A stretch of 64,000 bases of DNA. Origin: Streptomyces sp. NRRL F-2664. Lineage in GTDB: Bacteria; Actinomycetota; Actinomycetes; Streptomycetales; Streptomycetaceae. Both the position numbers and the translations under genes were made by a program. This document shows positions 44,962 to 54,700 of the stretch, in pieces (the first letter of the stretch is position 1; each line of letters opens with the position of its first letter). The notes beneath the pieces were generated by a model that was not told where the DNA came from, made no database searches, and saw nothing but the letters and a program-made list of their open reading frames with translations. The stretch covers positions 6,141-70,140 of the forward strand of contig NZ_JOFX01000035.1 of NCBI RefSeq assembly GCF_000719345.1, given 5' to 3'.

Positions 44962-46131
44962 GTGTCCTTCGTACCCACCGATCCGCTCGGGCTCGACGAG
45001 CTCCTCGGGCCCGAGGACCTCGCCGTACGGGACACCGTCCGGGGCTGGGCCGCGGACCGGGTCCTGCCCCACATCGCCCAGTGGTACGAGAGCGGCGAAC
45101 TGCCCGTGATCCGGGAGCTGGCCCGGGAGCTGGGTGCCATCGGGGCGCTCGGGATGTCCCTGGAGGGCTACGGCTGCGCCGGTGCCAGCGCCGTGCAGTA
45201 CGGTCTGGCCTGCCTGGAGCTGGAGGCCGCCGACTCCGGGATCCGCTCGCTCGTCTCCGTGCAGGGCTCGCTCGCCATGTACGCGATCTGGAAGTACGGC
45301 TCCGAGGAGCAGAAGCAGCGGTGGCTGCCCGGCATGGCCGCGGGCGAGCTGATCGGCTGCTTCGGGCTGACCGAGCCGGACGTGGGATCGGACCCCGGGG
45401 CCATGCGGACGCACGCGAAGCGCGACGGCACGGACTGGGTGCTGAACGGCCGCAAGATGTGGATCACCAACGGCTCCGTCGCATCGGTGGCCGTGGTGTG
45501 GGCGCAGACCGACGACGGAATCCGCGGCTTCGCGGTGCCCACCGACACGCCCGGCTTCTCCGCGCCGGAGATGAAGCACAAGTGGTCGCTGCGCGCCAGC
45601 GTCACCAGCGAGCTGATCCTGGACGACGTACGGCTGCCCGCCGACGCCGTGCTGCCGCTCGTCACCGGGCTCAAGGGGCCGCTCGGCTGTCTCAGCCACG
45701 CGCGGTACGGGATCATCTGGGGGTCCATGGGCGCGGCGCGGGCCAGCTTCGAGGCCGCGCTCGACTACGCGAGGACACGGGAGCAGTTCGGCAAGCCGAT
45801 CGGCGGCTTCCAGCTCACCCAGGCCAAGCTGGCCGACATGGCCCTGGAGCTCCACAAGGGCATCCTGCTCGCCCACCACCTGGGCCGGCGGATGGACGCG
45901 GGCACCCTTCGGCCGGAGCAGATCAGCTTCGGCAAGCTCAACAACGTCCGCGAGGCCATCGAGATCTGCCGCACCGCGCGGACCGTCCTCGGCGCCAACG
46001 GGATCTCCCTGGACTACCCCGTCATGCGGCACGCCACCAACCTCGAATCGGTGCTGACCTACGAGGGCACCGTCGAGATGCACCAGCTGGTGCTGGGCAA
46101 GGCGCTCACCGGGCTCGACGCCTTCCGGTGA
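44962..46131 (+). CDS. Acyl-CoA dehydrogenase, glutaryl-CoA dehydrogenase-like
   Basis: FAD enzyme that desaturates acyl-CoA substrates. The 389-residue protein has the N-terminal helical domain, the central FAD stretch (IGCFGLTEPDVGSDPGAMRTHAKRDG, NGRKMWITNGSVASVAVVWAQ) and the C-terminal helical domain ending in the catalytic base, Glu of YEGTVEMHQLVLGKALTG. The EGTxxMHxLVLG ending and LEAADSGIRSLVSVQ are typical of glutaryl-CoA dehydrogenases, but an Arg-lined substrate pocket cannot be verified by eye. GTG 44962 follows GGGAGG. It is convergent with sflA 9 nt away. Likely role: lysine/tryptophan or fatty-acid catabolism. Confidence 0.9.
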   Translation: MSFVPTDPLGLDELLGPEDLAVRDTVRGWAADRVLPHIAQWYESGELPVIRELARELGAIGALGMSLEGYGCAGASAVQYGLACLELEAADSGIRSLVSVQGSLAMYAIWKYGSEEQKQRWLPGMAAGELIGCFGLTEPDVGSDPGAMRTHAKRDGTDWVLNGRKMWITNGSVASVAVVWAQTDDGIRGFAVPTDTPGFSAPEMKHKWSLRASVTSELILDDVRLPADAVLPLVTGLKGPLGCLSHARYGIIWGSMGAARASFEAALDYARTREQFGKPIGGFQLTQAKLADMALELHKGILLAHHLGRRMDAGTLRPEQISFGKLNNVREAIEICRTARTVLGANGISLDYPVMRHATNLESVLTYEGTVEMHQLVLGKALTGLDAFR

Positions 46132-46140
46132 GAACCCTGC

Positions 46141-46590
46141 TCAGCTCTGGTTGAAGAAGTCGCGCGAGCGGCCGCCGGGCTCACCGCTCACGATCTGGGT
46201 GTCGGCCGGGGTCAGGAGGAAGACCCTGGTCGCCACCCGCTCGATCGAACCGCGCAGACCGAAGGTCAGCCCCGCCGCGAAGTCGACGACGCGCTTGGCG
46301 TCGGTCGGGTCCATCGACGACAGGTTCACGATCACCGGGACCCCGTCGCGGAACAGCTCCCCGATGCCGCGCGCGTCGCGGAAGCCGTCCGGGGTGACCG
46401 TCGCGATCCGGCGACCGTGCTCGACGGCCGATTCGGAGGCCACCTTGACCCGGGGGTCGGTCACCCACTGGTCACCGGGGCCCGCGACGGAACCGTGGGC
46501 GGCCTCCGCGTAGTCGTCGTCGTAGTAGCGCTCGTCGTCGCCGTCCTCCACGAGACCCAGCCAGGCACTCGCCTTGCGCACCGAACCCAT
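46141..46590 (-). CDS. sflA: SepF-like cell division protein
   Basis: A 149-residue SepF-family protein. SepF tethers FtsZ to the membrane through an N-terminal helix and an FtsZ-binding beta-rich domain. Streptomyces has extra SepF-like proteins that stop Z rings forming in the wrong place. Here residues 1-16 ([16 protein letters not shown]) form the amphipathic start, an acidic linker ([13 protein letters not shown]) follows, and the core is [68 protein letters not shown]. The position next to the acyl-CoA dehydrogenase agrees with SflA rather than the ylm-cluster SepF. The start follows AAAGGAGG and a good promoter. Confidence 0.82.
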   Translation of the reverse strand: MGSVRKASAWLGLVEDGDDERYYDDDYAEAAHGSVAGPGDQWVTDPRVKVASESAVEHGRRIATVTPDGFRDARGIGELFRDGVPVIVNLSSMDPTDAKRVVDFAAGLTFGLRGSIERVATRVFLLTPADTQIVSGEPGGRSRDFFNQS

Positions 46591-46635
46591 GGACTGCCTC
46601 CTTTCACCGCGGTCAGTCTGTCTTTCTCTCCGCTG

Positions 46636-46663
46636 CCCCTATGCTCGTCCATGATGCTGACAA
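46636..46663 (-). promoter_or_regulatory. Promoter of sflA
   Basis: On the minus strand, -35 TTGTCA (46658-46663) and -10 TAGGGG (46636-46641) with a 16-bp spacer, about 45 nt before the ATG. Confidence 0.5.
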
Positions 46664-46876
46664 CGCGCCAAGTGGATAGTCGCCGCGCAGGGTTTTCGTG
46701 ACGGTACTGGTGCAGAACATCCGTTGCACCGTCAAGGATCCTGGTCGCTACCACTGCTGACTGAGTGAAAATACGACCACCACCGCCGTACGGGTGGGCG
46801 ACGGGGACGTACGGGTGACGGACGCGGGTCGATACCATGCCGGACAGGCACGCGTACGACTCACGGGGGCAGCAGC

Positions 46877-48247
46877 TTGTTCGGCATAGTCAGACCTTGC
46901 ACGCACCGGCTCGGGGAGCGGTTCAAGGCGGAGTGGATGGCCCATCTCTGCGGGCTGTGCCTGGCACTTCGGGGGGACCACGGACAGTTCGCCCGGATCG
47001 TCACGAACTATGACGGGCTGCTCGTCTCCGTTCTGACGGAGGCTCAGTCCGGTCCCGCGCCCGGTTCCCGCCGCACCGCCGGCCCCTGCCCGCTGCGCGG
47101 GATGCGCACCGCGGCCGTCGCCAAGGGCGAGGGCGCGCGGCTCGCCGCCGCCGTCTCCCTGGTCCTGGCCTCCGCGAAGGTGCGCGACCACGTGGCGGAC
47201 CGGGACGGTCTGTTGGCCCGCGCCCCCCTCGCCCTCGCCGCGCGCAGGGTGGCCCGCGGCTGGGACCGTGCCGGTGCGCGCACCGGCGCCTCCCTCGGCT
47301 TCGACACCGCGGTGCTCGTGGACGCCGTGGAACGGCAGGCGGGCATCGAGACGCTGGCCGGCCCCGGCACCTGCGTGCTCGTGGTGACCGAGCCGACGGA
47401 GACCGCGACCGCCGCCGCCTTCGCACATACCGCACAGCTGGCCGGACGACCGGGCAACGCCGCCGCGCTGGCCGAGGCCGGCCGCTACTTCGGCCGCCTC
47501 GCGCACCTGCTGGACGCGGTGGAGGACCAGGCCGCCGACGCCGCGGCGGGCGCCTGGAACCCGCTCACCGCCACCGGCACCTCGCGCGCAGAGGCCCGCA
47601 GGCTCTGCGACGACGCCCTGCACGGCATCAGGCTGGCCCTGGCCGAGGTGGAGTTCGCCGACGCGGGGCTCGCCCACCGGCTGCTCGTGCACGAGCTGCG
47701 GACCTCGGTCGACCGGGCCTTCGGGACGATGAGCTGCGGCCACACGGCCACCGCCTCGGCCGGCCCGGGGGCGGACCCGTACGGCTCGAACCCGTACGGC
47801 TCGAACCCTCCGTACGACGGGTCCGCCGGCAACCCCTACGCCGGCAACCCCTACGGCGCCGGCCCGCACGGCGTGAACACCCCGCAGGCTCCCGGCGGCC
47901 CGGCGGGGCCGCCGCCCGGGGGACACGGCGGCGGCTTCGGCGGGGGAGGCGGCGGTTTCGGCGGCGGCTTCGGCGGGGACGGCCGGCACCCGCAGCGGCA
48001 GCCCCGCGGCCTGCTGGCGGGCTGCGCCGTGGCCATCGGGCTCTTCTGCACCTGCCAGATCTGCTGCACCGAACACGAGGGCCCCTGGTCGCGCAAGAAG
48101 CGGGACCCGTGGTGCGACGCCTGCGAGTGCTGCAACTGCTGCCGCCCGAACTCCTCCCCGGCCGGCGGGGCGGAGGGCGGTTCCGGCGGCGGCGGTGGCG
48201 GCGGCGGCGGTTGCTGCGACTGCAACTGCGGCTGCTGCTGCGACTGA
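46877..48247 (+). CDS. DUF5685 family protein with Cys-rich C-terminus
   Basis: A 456-residue protein of unknown function. The N-terminal DUF5685 region starts MFGIVRPCTHRLGERFKAEWMAHLCGLCLALRGDHGQ, whose paired cysteines (C8, C25, C28) recall a metal site, and continues as an all-helical domain to about residue 300. A Gly/Asn/Tyr-rich linker (GADPYGSNPYGSNPPYDG) and a Gly-rich stretch follow. The last ~75 residues are remarkable, with more than twenty cysteines (CTCQICC, CDACECCNCC, CCDCNCGCCCD). The start is TTG 46877, the only initiator that keeps the family N-terminus. Metal storage, heme/iron handling or peptide maturation are all possible; none is shown. Confidence 0.75.
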   Translation: MFGIVRPCTHRLGERFKAEWMAHLCGLCLALRGDHGQFARIVTNYDGLLVSVLTEAQSGPAPGSRRTAGPCPLRGMRTAAVAKGEGARLAAAVSLVLASAKVRDHVADRDGLLARAPLALAARRVARGWDRAGARTGASLGFDTAVLVDAVERQAGIETLAGPGTCVLVVTEPTETATAAAFAHTAQLAGRPGNAAALAEAGRYFGRLAHLLDAVEDQAADAAAGAWNPLTATGTSRAEARRLCDDALHGIRLALAEVEFADAGLAHRLLVHELRTSVDRAFGTMSCGHTATASAGPGADPYGSNPYGSNPPYDGSAGNPYAGNPYGAGPHGVNTPQAPGGPAGPPPGGHGGGFGGGGGGFGGGFGGDGRHPQRQPRGLLAGCAVAIGLFCTCQICCTEHEGPWSRKKRDPWCDACECCNCCRPNSSPAGGAEGGSGGGGGGGGGCCDCNCGCCCD

Positions 48248-49191
48248 CCGGCTGATTCCGCGTCAGTTCCACGCGCCCGGACGGCCTATGGGGGGATTCC
48301 CGGCCGGACGCGCGTGGAAGGGCTGAGCGGGATGAGCGACGACGCAGACGACCCCTACGCGGCCCGGCGGGCTCGGCGCATGCACGGGGCCGCGGCCGCC
48401 GTGTCCGCCCCGTACGGACGCCGCGCGCCGGACGGCGGCCGCCTGGCCGGCATCCCGGAAGGTCGACTTCCGGCCGTTCCGGCGCCCCGGGCGGGTCCGC
48501 GGAGCCCCACCTGCCGTGCGGCGCACGGCACCCGACGCCGCCGCCGGCCCGGGCGCGCCCGCGCGCGCCCCGTGCGCGGGCGCAGCTCCGTCGTACGGTG
48601 CAGCCCCCCGGCCCCGCCGACCGGAGGAGGAGCACCGGCACCGGCGGGCGCTGGCCACGCCCTGCGGGCGGTCGGCGCCACCGTGCGGACGGGTGCCCGG
48701 TCCGCAGCCGCCGGCCGTGCGCCGCGGACCGCCGACGCCGGCGACCGCGCACGCCGCAGGCCCGGGCGCGGCCCGGGCGGCGCCCTGCCGGGTGCCGTCG
48801 CCTTCCCGCCCGGACCGGGCCGGGCGCCCGCCACGCCCGCCCGGCGCGGCCGCCGCCTGCTCCGCGGCCCGCGGACCGGCATATCCGACCCGCCGGGCGC
48901 GGCCGCCGCAGAGCCCGACCGGGCTCCGCCGCGCCACCCCACCGCGCCCCGGCGGACCGTTTCCCCGGCCCGTCCCACCGCCCCGGAACACCCCCTCGCC
49001 GCACGGCGACAGGCGGCGGACGGAGGCCGAAAGCCGCTCTTGCGACCGGTATCCGACCACAGGACACTCCCGACAGCGCTTGTCAGGGGCACGGCCAAAG
49101 TCCATGCGCCCGCCGTGCCCCCGGCTGCGCCTCACGGGCTCCGGCACCCCCACAACCGCCGGGCCCCCGAACCTCTCCAGGAGGACGAGAA
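48248..49191. other. Extremely GC-rich interval before the protease gene
   Basis: 944 bases. 48332 on holds the decayed frame described separately. 49000-49190 is the protease leader, with TTGTCA (49079-49084) as a possible -35 and AGGAGG (49179-49184) as the ribosome site. Confidence 0.4.
48332..48990 (+). pseudogene. Probable frame-shifted remnant of an unknown gene
   Basis: ATG 48332 begins a convincing protein start, [40 protein letters not shown], with strong G/C third positions to about 48455. The bias then moves to the next frame ([14 protein letters not shown], codons ending g/c at 48459-48500), and after about 48490 to a third. After 48660 no frame shows a bias. This reads as a gene with at least two frameshifts, or as sequence error in a very GC-rich tract. 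No domain is recognisable; the end is approximate. It lies 85 nt after the DUF5685 gene. Confidence 0.35.
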
Positions 49192-50076
49192 GTGAGGATC
49201 AAGCGCACCACCCGTAACAGGCTGCTCGCGGTGGCCACCGGCCTGGCCGCCGCCGCAGCGCTCGCCGCACCCACCGCGGCGAGCGCGGACCCCCAGGACG
49301 GCGGATTCAGCGCCGACCGGCTCGCCTCTGCCGGCGCCTCCGTCCTGCGGGCCGACGTAGCGGGCACCGCCTGGCACGCCGACCCCGCCACCGGAACCCT
49401 CGTGGTCTCCGCCGACTCCACCGTCTCCGCCGCCGCCATCGCGAGAATCAAACGCGAGGCCGGAACCGACGCCGGCGCCCTGCGCATCGAGCGCATCCCG
49501 GGCAAACTCACCAAACTGGCCTCCGGTGGCGACGCCATCTACGCCAACAGCTGGCGCTGCTCCCTCGGTTTCAACGTCCGCAGCGGAGCCAACTACTACG
49601 CCCTGACCGCCGGCCACTGCACCGACGGCGCGGGGACCTGGTGGACCAACTCCGCCCGCACGAACGTCCTCGGCTCCACGGCCGGGTCCAGCTTCCCGAA
49701 CAACGACTACGGCCTCATCAAGTACGCCAGCAACACGCCCACGCCACCCGGGACGGTCGGCGGCCAGGACATCACCAGCGCCGTGAACGCCACGGTCAAC
49801 ATGTCCGTGACCCGCCGCGGCTCCACCACCGGCACCCACAGCGGCCGGGTCACCGGCCTGAACGCCACCGTCAACTACGGCGGCGGCGACATCGTCTACG
49901 GCATGATCCGCACCAACGTGTGCGCCGAGCCCGGCGACAGCGGCGGCCCGCTCTACTCCGGCACCCGCGCCGTCGGCCTCACCTCCGGCGGCAGCGGCAA
50001 CTGCTCCTCGGGCGGCACCACCTTCTTCCAGCCCGTGGTCGAGGCCCTCAACGCCTACGGGGTCAGCGTCTACTGA
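49192..50076 (+). CDS. Secreted S1 (streptogrisin-type) serine protease with propeptide
   Basis: A 294-residue exported chymotrypsin-fold protease. A signal peptide (about 1-33, ending ASA) is followed by a propeptide (about 34-115) that acts as folding helper in this family. The mature enzyme begins near [15 protein letters not shown]. The triad is His142 (LTAGHC), Asp172 (NNDYG) and Ser250 (GDSGGP), with disulfide cysteines Cys124/Cys143-type and Cys244-region partners as in SGPA/SGPB. GTG 49192 follows AGGAGG. Its leader is long and lies in the GC-rich interval; a hairpin follows the gene. Extracellular protein degradation during development is the usual role. Confidence 0.92.
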   Translation: MRIKRTTRNRLLAVATGLAAAAALAAPTAASADPQDGGFSADRLASAGASVLRADVAGTAWHADPATGTLVVSADSTVSAAAIARIKREAGTDAGALRIERIPGKLTKLASGGDAIYANSWRCSLGFNVRSGANYYALTAGHCTDGAGTWWTNSARTNVLGSTAGSSFPNNDYGLIKYASNTPTPPGTVGGQDITSAVNATVNMSVTRRGSTTGTHSGRVTGLNATVNYGGGDIVYGMIRTNVCAEPGDSGGPLYSGTRAVGLTSGGSGNCSSGGTTFFQPVVEALNAYGVSVY

Positions 50077-50103
50077 CCCGTGTCCCGTGCGCCCCTGTCG
50101 GCA

Positions 50104-50142
50104 CCCTGGACGTCCTCCCGCCTTCTGGGAGGATGTCCAGGG
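50104..50142 (+). terminator. Terminator after the protease gene
   Basis: A 16-bp stem (ccctggacgtcctccc/gggaggatgtccaggg, one G-T pair) with a 7-nt loop, 28 nt after the stop. Confidence 0.8.
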
Positions 50143-50174
50143 CGGCCGTGTCCCCGGGGGAAGCAGGTTCCTGC

Positions 50175-50654
50175 ATGAAACGCATCGGCGTGACCGGACA
50201 CCGGTCCCTCCCCGAGTCGGTGCTCGCACATGTGGAGAGCGGCCTGCGGGCCGTACTGGGCGGCCACGAAGGACCGCTGGAGGCGCTCTCCAGCCTCGCC
50301 GACGGAGCGGACCAGCTGTTCGCCGCCGTCGCGCTCGAATGCGGCGCCGACCTCACCGTCGTCATCCCCAGCGACGACTACGAGGACTCTTTCGAGGGCG
50401 CCGAGGCACTCGACCGCTACCGGAGCCTCAGGCTGCGGGCCACCCAGGAGATCCGCATGGACTTCGCCCGCTCCACGGACGAGGCCTACTACGCCGCGGG
50501 CACCTACATCGCCGACTCCTGCGACCGGCTCGTCGCCGTCTGGGACGGCCGGCCCGCCCGCGGGCACGGCGGCACCGCCGAGATCGTGGCCTACGCCCGG
50601 TCCTTGGGCAAGCCCGTCACCGTCCTGTGGCGCGAGGGCGTCTGCCGGGACTGA
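50175..50654 (+). CDS. SLOG-like Rossmann-fold protein
   Basis: A 159-residue protein that looks like a stand-alone SLOG (Smf/DprA-LOG) fold. It opens GVTGHRSLPES, with the GVTGHR nucleotide-loop motif, then SSLADGADQLFAAVALECGADLTVVIPSDDYEDSF and ends with DRLVAVWDGRPARGHGGTAEIVAYARSLGKPVTVL, the 'vWDG...GGTa..v..A...g.pv' pattern of the family. SLOG domains bind nucleotides or their derivatives and in many defence loci sense the signal for a SLATT membrane effector. A DUF4231/SLATT protein lies 81 nt away on the opposite strand. ATG 50175 is used without a clear ribosome site (GAAGCAGG 10 nt upstream). Confidence 0.75.
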   Translation: MKRIGVTGHRSLPESVLAHVESGLRAVLGGHEGPLEALSSLADGADQLFAAVALECGADLTVVIPSDDYEDSFEGAEALDRYRSLRLRATQEIRMDFARSTDEAYYAAGTYIADSCDRLVAVWDGRPARGHGGTAEIVAYARSLGKPVTVLWREGVCRD

Positions 50655-50735
50655 GCTGCGGCTTCGAAGCGCCGTACGGGCCCTTGAACGCCCCCCACGT
50701 CCTCGAACGCCCTCCGCGCCCTCGCCACGACCGTG

Positions 50736-51644
50736 CTAACTGCTGTGCCGGGCCAGCCAGTCCGTGTGCTGCGGCGAGACGTACCGCTCGGTCTCGTACA
50801 CCGACGACGGCCACTGCGACTCGGTGATGGTCGTCTGCATCACCACCATCATCGCCGCGAGGTCCTGCTCGATCAGGGTGTGCGCCTCGATCAGCGGATG
50901 GTGGCGGCGGACCTCGTTCCACGCGATGCCGGCCGCCGCCGCCGTGCTCAGCAGCCCCGTCAGCCCCGCCCCCGGACCAGAACCGAACGCCCTCAGCAGC
51001 GCGAACAGCAGGGCCAGACAGGTCAGCAGGACGATCGTCCACGACCACAGGTGCGTCGCCCGCCGCGACACCTCCGTCCGCCGCCGGTACCAGTTGCGCT
51101 GCTCGATCAGCCGGTCCCGGACGTACGTCTCCCGCCGCACGTGGTAGCTCTTGCCCCGCAGCCGGTGCATCGCGCCGGTGATCTCCGCGCCCTCCGGCAC
51201 GGCGCCGGCCGTCCGCGGATCCTCCCAGCCCATCTTCCGCAGCTCGGCCAGACCCGCCTCCAGCCGCGTCCCGTACACCTGTGCCGGATCCGCCACGTCA
51301 CTGCCGAACGGCGCCCCGTGCACCGCGTACCGCCAGGCCAGGGACTTGATGAACTCCGCCGCACTGCGGTTCAGCTGCCACTGCGGGCGGGCCCGGCGCC
51401 GGGTCGCCCGCATGCCCACCCCCAGCACCCCCGCGTAGCCGAGCACGCTCAGCAGTCCGAACAGGTGCACCGAGCCGATCCCGGGCCCCGGCGGCAGCGC
51501 CGCCGCCCCCGCCGCCACCACGAGCAGCAGCAGCTGGGTCCTCGTCGCCTGGACGGACTCCCGCTGCCGGGAGACCGCCGCCTGGTCCGTGTGGTGGAAG
51601 AGGGCCGGCAGGTCCTCGTTCCGAAAGGTCATGCTGTCACTCAC
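50736..51644 (-). CDS. DUF4231/SLATT-type membrane protein
   Basis: A 302-residue membrane protein with two hydrophobic pairs. The first (TQLLLLVVAAGAAALPPG...VHLFGLLSVLGYAGVLGVG) leads to WQLNRSAAEFIKSLAWRYAVHGAPF, the hallmark of DUF4231. The second (LWSWTIVLLTCLALLFALLRAF...LLSTAAAAGIAWNEVRRHHPLIEAH) is of the SLATT kind: two membrane helices then a cytoplasmic helix (YRRRTEVSRRATH before, LIEQDLAAMMVVMQTTI after). SLATT proteins are predicted pore-forming effectors driven by nucleotide-sensing SLOG or SMODS partners. GTG 51644 follows GAGGGGGG. It lies 61 nt after fxsT on the same strand, so it may be the last gene of that operon. Confidence 0.8.
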   Translation of the reverse strand: MSDSMTFRNEDLPALFHHTDQAAVSRQRESVQATRTQLLLLVVAAGAAALPPGPGIGSVHLFGLLSVLGYAGVLGVGMRATRRRARPQWQLNRSAAEFIKSLAWRYAVHGAPFGSDVADPAQVYGTRLEAGLAELRKMGWEDPRTAGAVPEGAEITGAMHRLRGKSYHVRRETYVRDRLIEQRNWYRRRTEVSRRATHLWSWTIVLLTCLALLFALLRAFGSGPGAGLTGLLSTAAAAGIAWNEVRRHHPLIEAHTLIEQDLAAMMVVMQTTITESQWPSSVYETERYVSPQHTDWLARHSS

Positions 51645-51705
51645 AATGCCCCCCTCATGTCGGGTGGCGGGCGGCGGGGGCCGGTGGACCCCGCCGCCCG
51701 TCGGA

Positions 51706-54700
51706 TCACACGGCGAGAGGCTCCAGGTCCCGGTGGATTCGCCGCTCGTCACGGGCGTACCGGGTGAGGCTGTGGTCCTCCCCGAGCAGCCGCGTCAACT
51801 CGGACACCACCTCGGCGCGCAGCCGGGCCGCCTCCTCCTTGCGGCCCAGCGAGTCCAGGCTGATCGCCATGTTGGAACTGCTCGCCAGCGTCTCCGGGTG
51901 ATGCGCCCCGAGCGCCTCGCGCAACCGCAGCACGGCGAGCCGCTCCAGCTCCAGGGCCCCCTCCGGGTCACCCAGGTCGGCCCGGGCGTTCGCCAGGTTG
52001 AGGTGGGCGAAGACCGTGTGCGGGTGGTTGTCGCCCAGGACGTCCCGCATCAGCCGGATCGTCTGCCGCAGCATCGCCTCCGCCGGCTCCGCCGCGCCCG
52101 TCCCCCAGTGGAAGACCGCCAGGTTGTTCACGGCCGCCAGCGTGTACGGGTGCCGCTCGCCCGGCACCTTCATGTACTCGTCCACCACCTCCTGCGCCAG
52201 CTCCCGCGCCCCGCCCGGGTCCCCGGTGGCGAACAGGTCGGAAGCCAGGTTCAGTTCGCAGGACAGCAGGTCCGGGTTGACCGAGGTGTACTTCGCCCGA
52301 TAGCGGGCCCGAGTGGCCGTGGTCAGCCGCAGCGCGTCCTCCAGCTGGCCGGCCCGGCGCAGTGATACCGCCAGGTTCTTCGCGGCCGACAGGGTGCCCG
52401 GGAACGCCCGGCCCAGCGTCCGCTTGTAGATGTCGTACGTCCGGCTCAGCAGCTGCACCGAGTCCTCGTACCGGCCCACCTCGCGCAGGTCGCGAGCCAG
52501 GTTCTGCGCGGAGGACAGGGTGTACGGGTGCTCCGGGCCGAGCACCTCCGTACGCAGGTCGTACACCTCCTGGTCGATCTCGCGGGCCCTGGTGTACTGG
52601 CCCACCAGCCGCAGGTTCAGCGCCAGGTTGTTCGCCGCCGCCAGCGTCCGCGGGTGCGCCTCGTGGAAGATCTGGCTGAACCCCTCGTGCGCGTCGGTCG
52701 CCAGCTCCATCGCCTGCCCGTAGTCGCCCAGCGCGCCCAGGGTGTTGGCCAGACCGCTCATGGTCATGTAGGTGTGCGGGTGGGACGGTCCGAGCACCGC
52801 CTTCTGCCGCTCCAGCGTGACCTCGTCGAGCTCCTTCGCCTCCACGAACCGGCCCTGCGAGCGCAGGATGTTCGACAGGTGGAACCGCAGGTACAGGTAC
52901 TGGAGGTCGTCGTTGCCCAGCATCTCCTTCCAGGCCTCGCGCAGCTCCTCGCCGAGCTGGTAGGCGGCCTTGAAGTCGCCGCGCTTCCACAGGTAGCGGA
53001 CCCGGTCGATCAGCAGCCGGCGCGTCTCCGGCTCCTTGCAGTACCGGGCCTCGGACGGGGTGAGGTGCGACCAGATGGTGTTGAACCGCGGCCACGTCTC
53101 CGGGTTGTCGATCGGCTCGTCGTCGTCCGGCCGTGCACCGGCCAGGATCCGGTGCACGGCGTGCCGGGCCTCCCGCTGGTCCTCCTCCGGCATCTGCGAG
53201 CGGATCACCGCCTGCACCAGCCGGTGCACCTGGATGCTGTTGCTGACCTGGTCGACCTTGGCCAGCGCGAACCGGCCGATCTCCCGGATGACCCGCCCCA
53301 GCACCAGCTTCTCCTGGAGGGAGGCGTCGTACGGCTTGAGGGCGTCGATCATCTCCTTGCTGTACAGCAGGTTCGCCGAGATCGGCTCCGGCGCCAGGAA
53401 GGCGCACAGCTGCAGCAGCCGCACGGCCGCCGGGGACCGCGACTGGAGCCGTTCTATGGAGATGTTCCAGGTGGCGGCCACCGGCTCCGGATATCCGGGG
53501 GGCTGGTTCAGCCCCAGGACGCTCGCCGCCTGCTGGGCCAGCTGCTCGATGTACGTGGCCACCGGAGTCGCGGTCTCCGCGATCCAGGCACCCGCCTGCT
53601 CGACGGCCAGCGGCAGGTCGCCCACCGCGATCGCCACCTGCTCGGCGTCCTCCTTGCTCAGCCCGGGGGCCCGGCGCTGGAGGTGCTCGATGGACTCCTC
53701 CCGCAGGAAGACGTCCACCGGGAGCGCGTCGCCGTACTGCGACCAGGACTGGTTGCGGGAGGTCACCAGCACGTGGCCCGGACCGCCCGGCGGGAAGAAC
53801 CGCTTGAGGGCCTCGGGATCGTCGGCGTTGTCGAAGACCAGCAGCCAGCGGGAGGACGGCACCCCGCGCCGCAGCAGGTCGATCGCCTCCTGCGAGGCCG
53901 CCGCCATGTCCTCGCCGGTCTGCGCGCCCAGGCGGACGGCGAGCTCCGCGAGCGCCGCGACCACGTCGTCGGTCTGCTCCGAGGAGATCCACCACACCAG
54001 GTCGTAGTCGGCCATGAACCGGTGCACGTACTCCAGCGCGACCTGGGTCTTGCCGACACCGCCGAGACCGAACAGCGTCTGCGGCTGCGGCAGCACCACC
54101 GCCATGCCGCCGCCGAGCTGGTCGCGCATCCGCTCCAGCACGATGCTGCGGCCGGTGAAACCGGGGTTGCGGGGCGGGGCGTTCCAGATCTTCGGCACGG
54201 TTCCCGGGAAACGCGGACCGGGCTGCGAGGCGCTCGCCACACTGTCGGGCAGCGCCATCGGCCGTTCCACCGCGCGCAGCAGGGCGGCCGTCGCATGCAC
54301 CTCGTCGAGCCGGAAGAGGTCCACCGGATTGCGGTCGATGTACGGCGTGGACAGCCGTACGTCACCCACCCTCAGCGGCACCAGCTGGCGCCGGCCCCCC
54401 GTCGGGTCCTCGGCGGCCGCCCGCTCCCACACGTCCACGGCACGCGCGGACTTCAGGTACGCCGTGGACAGCAGCACCACCGTCCGGGCGGCGGTGTCGA
54501 TGCTGATGCCCGTGCCGCCGCCCAGGGTGTCCCCGGCGGAGGCCGGTGCGCCCGCCGCCGGCCGCTCGGCCGACACATCCTTGGGCACCACCCGGAAACC
54601 GGCCCGCGTGAGCACCGACTCGATCCAGTCGGCCCACATGCGGTTCTCCGCCACATAGGACAGGAACAGGTCCGCCGGCAGCGCCGGGCGGCGGCGGGTG

